The translations under genes and the position numbers were made by a program. Shown in pieces: positions 27,012-35,068 of a stretch of 64,000 nt of DNA. This DNA comes from Melaminivora suipulveris (lineage in GTDB: Bacteria > Pseudomonadota > Gammaproteobacteria > Burkholderiales > Burkholderiaceae_C), in assembly GCF_003008575.1 (NCBI RefSeq), contig NZ_CP027667.1, forward strand, positions 3,682,001 through 3,746,000. Direction: 5' to 3'. The notes under the pieces are model-generated. The model had not been told where the DNA came from and made no database searches. It saw only the letters and a program-made list of their open reading frames with translations. Position 1 is the stretch's first letter, and the number at the start of each line of letters is the position of its first letter.

Positions 27012-27185
27012 TCAGGGGTTCACTGTGACGGTGCCGCGTATGCCGGCCTGGTAGTGGCCGGCGATGCCCCAGGGCTGTTGCAAGGCCGGGGTGCCGGCGC
27101 CGTGGTGGCCGGTAGCGCCGTGGGCAAAAGAGGCGCCAGCGCCCGCCAGCAGGGCGCTGGCTGCTATCCATTGGAAAGCGTTCAT
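27012..27185 (-). pseudogene. Truncated cupredoxin-type exported protein
   Basis: 57 residues: a signal peptide (MNAFQWIAASALLAGAGASFA) followed by HGATGHHG and PWGIAGHYQAGIRGTVTV, then a stop. The His/Gly-rich start and the PWGIAG...TVTV segment look like the N-terminus of periplasmic cupredoxin-family copper proteins, which normally continue another 90-100 residues to the His/Cys/Met copper site. Here the frame ends at 27012 and the DUF411 gene starts 28 bases later, so the copper-binding part is missing. Probably a deletion remnant; it could still make a small exported peptide. Confidence 0.5.
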
Positions 27186-27287
27186 GGTGGAATAAATCGT
27201 TGCCGTGATGCCTGCGGCGCGGCTGCGCGGCAGGGTGGAGGAAAGCAATGGTGCGGCGAGCCCGGCACAGGGGCGCGCCGCTGGCGT

Positions 27288-27680
27288 TCAGACGATCGGC
27301 GGCCGGATGGCGCGCGCCGCGGGGGCGCTGGCAAAGCGCTCGCTGTGCGCCGCCGGCGCGCTGGCGGTGAGGGCGGCGGGACCGCCCAACGCCAGCGGTG
27401 CGGCAAGAGGGCCGGCGGCGTGGCACAGACCGCAGGCGGCGCAGGCAGCGCTGCCGTGCGCCTGGCCGCTGGCGCAATCGGATGTGGCGGCCTCGCCCGC
27501 GCGGTGTTGCCGCTGCGCGTGCGGCACGGGCGCTGCGTCCGCCGCGTGATCGGCGTGCGCCGCGGCCACGGCCGGCGGCGCGCTCGCCGGCTTCCCCATG
27601 CCCAGCGCCATGGCGTCGCCCAGCAGGCCGCGCGCGATGAGCAGCAAGGCCAGGAAGGAGAAAAGAAAGCGCCGGCGCAT
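27288..27680 (-). CDS. Small Cys/His-rich exported protein of a copper-type cluster
   Basis: 130 residues. An Arg-rich start and hydrophobic segment (MRRRFLFSFLALLLIARGLL) suggest export or membrane insertion. It is followed by an Ala/His-rich region and a Cys cluster (Cys69, Cys80, Cys83, Cys86 in CAACGLCHAAG). This pattern resembles small uncharacterised proteins beside copper resistance genes (DUF2946/CopL-like), and the neighbours (truncated cupredoxin, DUF411) agree. I cannot assign a family firmly. The start at 27680 was chosen over an upstream extension because the signal-like segment begins there. Confidence 0.6.
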   Translation of the reverse strand: MRRRFLFSFLALLLIARGLLGDAMALGMGKPASAPPAVAAAHADHAADAAPVPHAQRQHRAGEAATSDCASGQAHGSAACAACGLCHAAGPLAAPLALGGPAALTASAPAAHSERFASAPAARAIRPPIV

Positions 27681-27742
27681 GGGCTCAAATGATACGCACG
27701 GCAGCCCGCGAGTTCCCCGCACGGCCAGCGCGCGCGAGGCGA

Positions 27743-28363
27743 TCACGCGACCAGGTAGCGCCCCGGCCGGTGGTTCATGGCCAGCACCAGATTCAGCGCG
27801 ACGGCGCCCAGCACCGACCAGGCCACGCGCGCCGGCTCCATGGTGACCAGCGCCGCGGCGACGATGCAGCAGTCGATGGCCATCTGCACTTTGCCCGCGC
27901 GCCAGCCATGGCGGTCCTGCAGGAACAGGGCCAGGATGCCCACGCCGCCCAGGCTGCTACGGTGGCGAAACAGCACCAGGAAACCCATGCCCATGATCAG
28001 CCCGCCGGTCAGCGCGGCGTACAGCGGCTGCAGCTGGTCGATGTGCAGCAGCCGCGCCTGGGCTTCGGTCAGCAGCGACAGCAGCGCCACGGCGGCAAAG
28101 GTCTTGGCGGTGAAGGCCAGGCCCATGCGGCGCAGCGCCAGCCAGTAAAACGGCAGGTTGAGCAGGAAGAACAGCTTGCCGAAGCCGATGCCCGTGGCGT
28201 AGTGCAGCACGAAGGCCAGGCCCGCCATGCCGCCGGTCAAAAGGCCGGCGCTGCCCAGGAAGGCGATGCCCACGGACACCAGCGTCACCCCGGTCAGCAG
28301 GGCGACGGCGTCCTCGACGCGGGAGTGGGCGACGGGCGGGTGAACGGCAGCGGCGGGCGTCAT
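27743..28363 (-). CDS. YitT family inner membrane protein
   Basis: 206 residues with about six transmembrane segments and the family pattern GSAGLLTGGMAGLAFVLHY and FRHRSSLGGVGILALFLQ. YitT/DUF161 proteins are widespread membrane proteins of unknown transport or signalling function. Start ATG at 28361-28363. An FNR-type box (28417-28430) lies 54 bases upstream, suggesting oxygen-linked control. First gene of the minus-strand run leading to the copper-type genes, 62 bases before the next start. Confidence 0.85.
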   Translation of the reverse strand: MTPAAAVHPPVAHSRVEDAVALLTGVTLVSVGIAFLGSAGLLTGGMAGLAFVLHYATGIGFGKLFFLLNLPFYWLALRRMGLAFTAKTFAAVALLSLLTEAQARLLHIDQLQPLYAALTGGLIMGMGFLVLFRHRSSLGGVGILALFLQDRHGWRAGKVQMAIDCCIVAAALVTMEPARVAWSVLGAVALNLVLAMNHRPGRYLVA

Positions 28364-28416
28364 GGCGTTGGGCGGGTGGCAGAGGCCGATTGCACCGCGC
28401 GCGCCATGCCCACGTC

Positions 28417-28430
28417 TTGAGCTGCATCAA
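28417..28430 (-). promoter_or_regulatory. FNR/CRP-type box upstream of the YitT gene
   Basis: TTGAGCTGCATCAA matches the FNR/ANR consensus TTGAT-N4-ATCAA at 9 of 10 positions. It is centred about 60 bases before the YitT start codon. No -10 element was confidently assigned. Confidence 0.45.
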
Positions 28431-28451
28431 GCATCGGCGCTTTGCCTCGTA

Positions 28452-28504
28452 CTATCAAAAAAATAGCTAGAGGCGATTGATGCACGCCGGATCAGGCCGT
28501 TTTT
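28452..28504 (-). repeat. 54-bp interspersed repeat, copy 5 (intergenic)
   Basis: On the minus strand: AAAAACGGCC, then TGATCCGGCGTGCATCAATC, then TAGCTATTTTTTTGATAG. It abuts the stop codon of the DUF3703 gene and marks one edge of the heavy-metal module. Confidence 0.8.
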
Positions 28505-28932
28505 CAATGGATTTCGTCGCTGGCGGCGGGCTCAGCGCCCTGGCCGACCGCCGCCAGCGCCTGGCTGATGCGCTCGCGCACCGCCGCGCTGGGCACCATG
28601 GCGCGGAACGCCGGCACGATGGCGCGGCCGGTGTTGCCCTGCGGCATGCGGCGCACCAGGTGGCCCAGCGGGGTGAGGCCCAGACGCGCCCATTGCCCGC
28701 GCGTCTCGAAGCCGTCCCGCAGTTGGCGCGCGAAGGCCAGCATGCGCCAGTGCGCACGCCAGTGCAGCGCCAGGCGGTTCTGGCCAATCACGTGCGCCGC
28801 CTCCAGGTACAGCCAGCGCTCCAGCGGCGGCTGGTGCGCGCTGGCGTCGAAGGCGGCCAGCAGGTGCTCGAAGGCCAGGCGCTGTCGCTCGCGGCCGGCC
28901 GGGTTGGCGGGGGTCTTCACATACTGGGTCAT
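28504..28932 (-). CDS. DUF3703 family protein
   Basis: 142 residues, soluble and helical. The segments LERWLYLEAAHVIGQNRLALHWRAHWRML and MPQGNTGRAIVPAFRAM match DUF3703, a family found beside metal-transporting P-type ATPases and cation efflux genes; its function is unknown. The ATG (28930-28932) overlaps the ATPase stop by four bases (ATGA), so it is translationally coupled to it. The stop codon touches repeat copy 5. Confidence 0.8.
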   Translation of the reverse strand: MTQYVKTPANPAGRERQRLAFEHLLAAFDASAHQPPLERWLYLEAAHVIGQNRLALHWRAHWRMLAFARQLRDGFETRGQWARLGLTPLGHLVRRMPQGNTGRAIVPAFRAMVPSAAVRERISQALAAVGQGAEPAASDEIH

Positions 28933-30965
28933 GCGGCATCTCCAGGGCGAGGCGGCGCGGTGCCGCTGCCCGCGCGCAGGCGCAGGCCGTTGGCCACCAC
29001 CGCCAGGCTCACGCCCATGTCGGCGACGACGGCCATCCACATGGTCGCCAGGCCCATCACCGCCAGGGCGAAGAACACCGCCTTCACGCCCAGCGCCAGG
29101 ATGATGTTCTGCCACAGCACGCGATGCGCGCGCCGCGCCAGGACGATGGTGTCCGGGATGCGGCGCAGGTCGTCGTTCATCAGCACCACGTCGGCCGTTT
29201 CCATGGCCATGCCGGTGCTGTGCGCGCCGCCCATGGCAAAACCCACGTCGGCGCGCGCCAGCGCCGGCGCGTCGTTGATGCCGTCGCCCGTCATGGCCGT
29301 GGGGCCGACTCGCGCCTGCAGCTCGGCCAGCGCATCCAGCTTGTCCTGCGGCAGCAGGCTGCCGCGCGCGTCCTCGATGCCGGCCTCGCGCGCCACGGCC
29401 TGCACGGTGGCGGTGTTGTCGCCGCTGAGCACCAGCGGCTGCACGCCGATGGCCTTCAGTTGCGCCACGCCTTCGGCGGCGTGCGCGCGCAGCGGGTCGG
29501 CGACGGCGAACAGGGCGTGCACGGCTTCGTCGGTGGCCAGCAGGGTGACGGTGCGGCCCTGCTGCTCGTGCGTGGCCAGCAGGGTGGTCAGCGCATCGCC
29601 CGCCAGGCCCATCTCGCGCACCAGGCGCAGGTTGCCCAGCACCCAGCGCTGGCCGCCGCTGCTGCCCTCCACCCCGCGGCCGGGCAGGGCGCGCACGTCC
29701 TCGAAGGCACCGGGGGCGCCTGGCGCCAGCCCGGCGGCGATGGCGCGCGAGACCGGGTGGTCCGAGCGGCTGGCGAGCTGCCATGCGGCGCTGGCGGCGC
29801 TCACCGCGTCCGCGCTGCCCAGCGCCTGCCAGTGCACCAGGGCGGGGCTTCCCGTGGTCAGCGTGCCGGTCTTGTCCAGGGCGATGGCCTTCAGGCCACG
29901 CGCCGCCTCCAGCGCGCTGCCGCCCTTGATCAGGATGCCGCGGCGCGCAGCGGCCGTCAGCGCGCTGACCACTGTGACCGGCGTGGAAATGACCAGCGCG
30001 CAGGGGCAGGCGATGACCAGCAGCGCCAGCGCCTGGTAGGCCGCCTGGTGCCAGCTCCAGCCCATCAGGAACGGCGCCAGCACGCCCAGCGCCAGGGCGG
30101 CGACAAAGACGATGGGCGTGTAGACGGCGGCGAAACGGTCGACAAAGCGCTGGGTGGGCGCGCGGCTGGCCTGCGCCTGCTCCACTGCGTGGACGATGCG
30201 CGCCAAGAGCGTGCTGCCGGGCGCAGCGGTGACCTGCATGAACAGCTCGCCGTGCTGGTTCACGCTGCCGGCGTAAAGCGCATCGCCCGGCCCCTTGTCG
30301 GCCAGCTGGCTCTCGCCGGTGATGGGCGCCTGGTTCACCGCGCTCATCCCGCGCGTCACGGTGCCGTCCAGCGGCACGCGCGCACCAGCGGCGATGCGCA
30401 CGATGCCGCCCAGCGCCACACCGGCCGCCGGCACGCGGGCGGTGCTGCCATCCTCCTGCACCACGTCGGCAGTCTCGGGCGCCAGGTCCAGCAAGCCGCG
30501 GATGGCGTTGCGTGCGCGGTCCATGGCGGCGTGTTCGATGCGCTCGGCGGCCACGTACAGCGCCATGACCATGGCCGCCTCGGGCCACTGGCCGATCAGC
30601 ACGGCGCCGGTCACGGCCACGGCCATCAGGGCGTTGATGCCCAGGCGCAGGCGCGCCAGGTCCTTGAGGCCCGCCTGGTACACGCCCAGGCCGGACAGGG
30701 CGATCGCCACCACCGCCAGGGCCATGCCGGGCACGTCGTACTGCAGCCAGTGCGCCACCTCGGCGCCAGCGGCCAGCACCAGCGCGGCGCTGATGCGCGG
30801 CCAGCCGGGCAGGGCGCCGTGGTCGTGCTCGTGGTCATCGTGGCCGCAGGGCGCGCAGGCGGCCGCGGCGCCTTGGCCGTGCGCGGCCGGGGCTTCGCGT
30901 GCGTGGTCGTGTTCGTGCCTGTGCGCTGCGCGGGGCGCGTGGGCAGGGGAGTGTGCTTGGCTCAT
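28929..30965 (-). CDS. cadA: Heavy-metal P1B-type ATPase (Cd/Zn/Pb exporter)
   Basis: 678 residues. The N-terminal 50 residues are His-rich (HRHEHDHAR, GHDDHEHDHG) with one CAPC, replacing the usual HMA domain. Membrane part with the transmembrane metal site CPC at 320-322, actuator loop ITGES, phosphorylation site Asp364 (DKTGTLT), nucleotide-domain HP motif (SDHPVSRAI) and hinge GDGINDAPALARADVG. CPC with a His-rich N-terminus points to Zn/Cd/Pb export (P1B-2). It is divergent from a CadR-type regulator with a 39-base shared control region. Confidence 0.92.
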   Translation of the reverse strand: MSQAHSPAHAPRAAHRHEHDHAREAPAAHGQGAAAACAPCGHDDHEHDHGALPGWPRISAALVLAAGAEVAHWLQYDVPGMALAVVAIALSGLGVYQAGLKDLARLRLGINALMAVAVTGAVLIGQWPEAAMVMALYVAAERIEHAAMDRARNAIRGLLDLAPETADVVQEDGSTARVPAAGVALGGIVRIAAGARVPLDGTVTRGMSAVNQAPITGESQLADKGPGDALYAGSVNQHGELFMQVTAAPGSTLLARIVHAVEQAQASRAPTQRFVDRFAAVYTPIVFVAALALGVLAPFLMGWSWHQAAYQALALLVIACPCALVISTPVTVVSALTAAARRGILIKGGSALEAARGLKAIALDKTGTLTTGSPALVHWQALGSADAVSAASAAWQLASRSDHPVSRAIAAGLAPGAPGAFEDVRALPGRGVEGSSGGQRWVLGNLRLVREMGLAGDALTTLLATHEQQGRTVTLLATDEAVHALFAVADPLRAHAAEGVAQLKAIGVQPLVLSGDNTATVQAVAREAGIEDARGSLLPQDKLDALAELQARVGPTAMTGDGINDAPALARADVGFAMGGAHSTGMAMETADVVLMNDDLRRIPDTIVLARRAHRVLWQNIILALGVKAVFFALAVMGLATMWMAVVADMGVSLAVVANGLRLRAGSGTAPPRPGDAA

Positions 30966-31004
30966 GCGATGATTGGAAACCTTGAAGTCACTTCAATGTC
31001 AAGC
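30966..31004. promoter_or_regulatory. MerR-type divergent operator between cadA and cadR
   Basis: Perfect dyad TTGAAG-TCA-CTTCAA (30982-30996), of the kind bound by MerR/ZntR/CadR regulators. On the minus strand, TTGACA (31002-30997) and TCCAAT (30977-30972) are 19 bases apart, the long spacer typical of MerR-controlled promoters, with the dyad between them. If these are the true elements, cadA transcription would start about at its own ATG (leaderless or nearly so). Sequence shows the dyad; the promoter reading is inference. Confidence 0.6.
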
Positions 31005-31472
31005 ATGAGTACGCAAAGCCCCCGCCACCGCATCGGCGATGCCGCCCGCCTGTCGGGCGTGCCGCCGGCCAACATCCGCTACTACGAAAAGGAAGGCCTG
31101 CTCAGCGGCCGCACGCGCGCCGAGAACCGCTACCGCCTGTACAGCGACGAGGAGGTGCACCGCCTGCGCTTCGTGCGCCTGTGCCGCGCCATGGACATGT
31201 CGCTGCAGGAGGTGCGCGCCCTGTTGCAACTGGACACCCGCGCCGTGCACGATGATGGCGCCGACCACGCCGCCTGCGCTACGCTGGACGAGCACCTGCT
31301 CCATGTGCGAACGCGGCTGGACGAGCTGCGCGTGCTGGAGCAGGAGCTGCAGGCGCTGCGCGGGCGCTGCGCCGGCTCGGGCGGGCAGTGCCAGGTCATC
31401 GAGGCGCTGCACCAGCGCGCCGATGCCGAGCCGGTGCCGCCGCCTGCGACGGCGGCCAGGCGGCACGTATGA
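31005..31472 (+). CDS. cadR: Cd(II)/Pb(II)-responsive MerR-family regulator
   Basis: 155 residues. N-terminal winged helix-turn-helix (RIGDAARLSGVPPANIRYYEKEGLL, about 9-33), coiled-coil dimerisation helix and C-terminal metal site. Cys91, Cys122 and Cys129 match the three-cysteine pattern of CadR/PbrR proteins (seven-residue spacing of the last pair). It should activate the divergent cadA when Cd, Pb or Zn binds. Start ATG 31005; another ATG nine bases upstream (30996) is possible but would lie in the operator. Followed by repeat copy 6. Confidence 0.9.
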   Translation: MSTQSPRHRIGDAARLSGVPPANIRYYEKEGLLSGRTRAENRYRLYSDEEVHRLRFVRLCRAMDMSLQEVRALLQLDTRAVHDDGADHAACATLDEHLLHVRTRLDELRVLEQELQALRGRCAGSGGQCQVIEALHQRADAEPVPPPATAARRHV

Positions 31473-31478
31473 GCTGCG

Positions 31479-31532
31479 CTATTGTGTTGATAGCTACACA
31501 CGCATGATCCACGGTGACTGAAGCCGTTTTTT
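31479..31532 (-). repeat. 54-bp interspersed repeat, copy 6 (intergenic)
   Basis: On the minus strand: AAAAAACGGC, TTCAGTCACCGTGGATCATG, TAGCTATCAACACAATAG. Seven bases after the cadR stop; with copy 5 in the same orientation it brackets the cad module. Confidence 0.85.
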
Positions 31533-31562
31533 GCCACAATCTGGCCCGTTTTTGAGCCCATC

Positions 31563-32375
31563 ATGGATGCCCTGAATGCGACCTTGCGCCAGCCCGCGCG
31601 ACTGGCGTTTACCGCGCGCCGCTGGGGCCTGGCGTGGGCGCGCATCCTGTACCTGGGTGCGGTGGTGCTGGTGCTGATGTTCTCGCCGTCGAGCTACTCG
31701 CGCGGCACGCGCTGGCGCCTGGCGCGGCACATGTACCACGACACCGCGCCCATCCTGCTGGGCTTCACGCTGCTGGCGGCGCTCCTGTCGCTGGTCATCA
31801 CGCGCATCGTGGTGGTCACGGCCGAGAGCTACGGTCTGACGCGCTATGCGCTGGAGATGGTCATCCGCGTGCTGGTGCTGGAGCTGATCCCGCTGACCGC
31901 CGCATTGTTCGTCGCCATGCGCGCCACCATCCCCAACGGCACGCAGCTGGCGCTGATGCGTGAATCCGGCCATCTGGATGCCCTGCGCGCACGCGGCGCC
32001 GATCCGGTGCGCATGGAGCTGCTGCCGCGCGTGGTTGCCGGCATGTACGCCAGCGTCACGCTGGCGGCGCTGTCGTGCGTGGTGGCGCTGGTCATGGCGT
32101 ATCTGGGCGTCTACGGGCTAACGCCGGCCGGGCTGCCCGGCTACACGCGCATGTTCGGCCACGTCTTCACGCCGCAGATCACGCTGGTGTTCGCGCTGCG
32201 CACGCTGTTTTTCAGCATGGCCATCGCGCTGATCCCCATGGCCTCGGGCCTGTACGAGACCGGCCGGCCGGGCCGCGCGCAGCAGCCCGACTCCGAGATC
32301 GGCGGGCTGGCGCGCATGTTCGCCGTGCTGCTGCTGATCGAGGTCGTCTCACTGATGAGCAACTACTACTACTGA
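31563..32375 (+). CDS. MlaE-like ABC lipid transporter permease
   Basis: 270 residues with about five to six transmembrane segments. The conserved MlaE/YrbE core is visible: RATIPNGTQLALMRESGHLDALRARGADPVRMELLPRV matches the cytoplasmic coupling helix where the ATPase docks (MxxTEQIDALRVMGVNPVRYLVVPRV in canonical members). Together with the following MCE protein it should form an inner membrane lipid-moving complex. No ATPase gene adjoins: the MCE gene begins 13 bases downstream. Start ATG 31563. Confidence 0.82.
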   Translation: MDALNATLRQPARLAFTARRWGLAWARILYLGAVVLVLMFSPSSYSRGTRWRLARHMYHDTAPILLGFTLLAALLSLVITRIVVVTAESYGLTRYALEMVIRVLVLELIPLTAALFVAMRATIPNGTQLALMRESGHLDALRARGADPVRMELLPRVVAGMYASVTLAALSCVVALVMAYLGVYGLTPAGLPGYTRMFGHVFTPQITLVFALRTLFFSMAIALIPMASGLYETGRPGRAQQPDSEIGGLARMFAVLLLIEVVSLMSNYYY

Positions 32376-32388
32376 CCGCTGCCGCACC

Positions 32389-33393
32389 ATGGCCGAACCA
32401 CCCCTGCCACACCCCGACGACGAACTGCTGCGCCCCGTCGCCCACCTGCGCGCCAAGGCCGCCGCGCTGCTGCTGTTCACGCTGACTCTGGTCGTCGGCT
32501 CGGCGCTGTACCTGATGTATGCGCGCGGCGTGTTCGAGCCCACGCAGCGCCTGGTGCTGGTGGCCGACGACTCCGAGGGCGTCGGCGTGGGCATGGACGT
32601 GACGTTTTCCGGCTTTCCCATCGGCCGCGTGCGCTCGCTCGGCCTGGCCGAGGGCGGCGAGGTGCGCATCGTGGTCGACGTGGCGCGGCGCGACGCGCAC
32701 TGGCTGCGCGAGTCCAGCGTCTTCACCCTCGTGCGCGGCATCGTCGGCGGCACGACCATCAAGGCCTACAGCGGCGTGTTGACCGATCCGCCGCTGCCCG
32801 ACGGCGCCGTGCGCCCGGTGCTGCGCGGCGACGCGACGGCGGAGATCCCGCGCCTGATGTCCGATGCCCGGCAGTTGCTGGAAAACCTGAACGAGCTCAC
32901 CGCCGCCAACTCGGCCCTGGGCGGCGCTCTGGGCAACGCCCGCACCTTCACCGAGCGGCTGAACGCGCCGGGAGGCGTGCTGTCGGTGCTCACCGGCAGC
33001 GATGCGGAGGGCGAGCAGGTGCAGCTCACCCTGCAGCGCACCAACCAACTGCTGGCGCGCCTGGACGGCATGGCGCAGCGCCTGGACGGCGTGGTGGCGC
33101 GCGCCGACAGGCAGGTCTTCGGCAGCGCTGGCGATGCCGGCCTGGTGCCCGAAGTGCGCGCCGCCGTGGTGCAGCTCAACGCCCTGTTGGGTGATGCGCG
33201 CCGCAGCATGGTCAAGGTCGACGCGGTGCTGGCCGAGGCACAGGCCGTGGGCGCCAACGCGCGCGAGGCGACCACCGATCTGGGCGAGCTGCGCGCCGAG
33301 GTCGAGGCCAGCCTGCGCAAGGCCGAAAGCCTGCTGGCCGAGATCAACCGCAAGTGGCCGTTCGCGCGCGACACGGAGTTGAAGCTGCCATGA
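32389..33393 (+). CDS. MCE-domain (MlaD-like) lipid transport protein
   Basis: 334 residues. One N-terminal transmembrane anchor (about 25-47), then an MCE domain (about 52-130, VLVADDSEGVGVGMDVTFSGFPIGRV...GGTTIKAYSG) and a long alpha-helical, probably coiled-coil periplasmic tail (150-330). MCE proteins form hexameric rings or tubes that carry lipids across the periplasm. It is between the permease and a lipoprotein gene whose ATG overlaps its stop (ATGA), so the three are one operon. Confidence 0.88.
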   Translation: MAEPPLPHPDDELLRPVAHLRAKAAALLLFTLTLVVGSALYLMYARGVFEPTQRLVLVADDSEGVGVGMDVTFSGFPIGRVRSLGLAEGGEVRIVVDVARRDAHWLRESSVFTLVRGIVGGTTIKAYSGVLTDPPLPDGAVRPVLRGDATAEIPRLMSDARQLLENLNELTAANSALGGALGNARTFTERLNAPGGVLSVLTGSDAEGEQVQLTLQRTNQLLARLDGMAQRLDGVVARADRQVFGSAGDAGLVPEVRAAVVQLNALLGDARRSMVKVDAVLAEAQAVGANAREATTDLGELRAEVEASLRKAESLLAEINRKWPFARDTELKLP

Positions 33394-34082
33394 CATCCCG
33401 CCTCGTCCACGCCCTGCGCCTGGCCCTGTTGCCGCTCGCCCTGCTGCTGGCCGCCTGCGCGGCCAGGCCGCCGCAGCCGGACTGGCAGATCAACGCCCAC
33501 GACGCCGCCGAGCGCGCCACGCGCGCCTGGCTGGCGGGCGACAGCCGCGTCGCCGATCAGGAATGGAGGCGCGCCCGCGCCGAGGTGGCGCGCACCGGCA
33601 GCCCGGCGCTGCTGGCGCGGCTGGAGCTGATGCGCTGCGCCGCCCAGGTCGCGAGCCTGGAGCCGGGCGCCTGCCCGGCGTTCGAGGCGCTGCGCGGCGC
33701 CGCCGAGCCGGCCGAGCGCAGCTACGCCGACTACCTGGCCGGACGCACGGCGCAGGTCGACGTGGCTCTGTTGCCGCCTGCGCAGCGAGCGGCGTTGGCC
33801 AACCCGGCCGCCATCGGCGCGATCGAGGATCCCCTGGCCCGCCTGGTCGCCGCCGGCGCCGCGCTACAGGGCAATCGCGCCGCGCCCGAGACGCTGGTGG
33901 TCGCTACCGATACGGCCTCAAGCCAGGGCTGGAGCCGGCCGCTGCTGGCCTGGCTGCTGCTGCGCGCCGAGCGCGCGCGCGAGGTGGGCGATGAAGCGCT
34001 GGCCCAGGCCCTGCTGCGCCGCGCGGCGCTGGTGCAGTCGCGCGGCAAGCCTGCCCAGACCGCGCCGCGAGCGCCCGGCTGA
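33390..34082 (+). CDS. Lipoprotein of the MlaE/MlaD-like operon
   Basis: 230 residues with a lipoprotein signal, lipobox LAAC near residues 20-23. The mature part is helical and Ala/Arg-rich (HDAAERATRAWLAGDSRVADQEWRRARAEVA) with TPR-like spacing. Translationally coupled to the MCE gene (ATGA at 33390-33393). Related operons often end in an auxiliary lipoprotein, but this one does not show the motifs of that family (ABC_trans_aux), so the role is inferred from position only. Confidence 0.6.
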   Translation: MTSRLVHALRLALLPLALLLAACAARPPQPDWQINAHDAAERATRAWLAGDSRVADQEWRRARAEVARTGSPALLARLELMRCAAQVASLEPGACPAFEALRGAAEPAERSYADYLAGRTAQVDVALLPPAQRAALANPAAIGAIEDPLARLVAAGAALQGNRAAPETLVVATDTASSQGWSRPLLAWLLLRAERAREVGDEALAQALLRRAALVQSRGKPAQTAPRAPG

Positions 34083-34094
34083 TCGGCTCGTCTT

Positions 34095-34694
<600 letters not shown>

Positions 34695-34729
34695 GGTTCT
34701 TCTCCCGGTGGACGGGCTGGGCGGCGGTG

Positions 34730-34755
34730 AAAAAAACCGCCGGGGCGGCGGTTTT
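34730..34755 (-). terminator. Terminator after the 57-residue membrane protein gene
   Basis: Perfect stem AAAACCGCC (34733-34741) / GGCGGTTTT (34747-34755), with more A before it. It can act as T-tract terminator on the minus strand and lies upstream of wrbA. Confidence 0.75.
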
Positions 34756-34781
34756 CCTGGGTGAGCCGGTCCTGTCCCGGC

Positions 34782-34955
34782 TCAGTCGAGCAGTCCGGCA
34801 GGCAGCAGCTGTTCGATCTGCATGTGCACCTGCGAATCAGCCACCTGTGCCGTCTGGTGCGGCAGCAGGGCCAGAACGCCTGCGACCACGGCCAGCAGCA
34901 CGGTGGCCACGAAGACGGCGAATGCGGGAGTGCTGGAGTGGTGGCGGCGTTTCAT
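34782..34955 (-). CDS. Small single-pass membrane protein, function unknown
   Basis: 57 residues: MKRRHHSSTP, then a transmembrane segment (AFAVFVATVLLAVVAGVLALL, about 11-31) and a short polar tail ending [10 protein letters not shown] ribosome binding site AGAGGT lies about eight bases before the ATG (34953-34955), and a terminator follows at 34730-34755, so it looks like a real, self-contained small gene. I recognise no family. It lies between wrbA and nnr. Confidence 0.55.
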   Translation of the reverse strand: MKRRHHSSTPAFAVFVATVLLAVVAGVLALLPHQTAQVADSQVHMQIEQLLPAGLLD

Positions 34956-35068
34956 GGCGGTGACCTCTGGCGGTAATGCGAAACGTTGCGGGTTGACAGA
35001 TGCGGAAAAGCTCGATAGCTCCAATTGGAGCGCAAACGCCAGGGGCTGCGGTGTCGGACAAGGGCTTG

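Noticed and set aside
35006..35049. CTCCAATTGGAG palindrome followed by GCGCAAACGCC, possibly a decayed repeat copy
   Set aside because: Too few matching positions to the repeat profile; may be chance.
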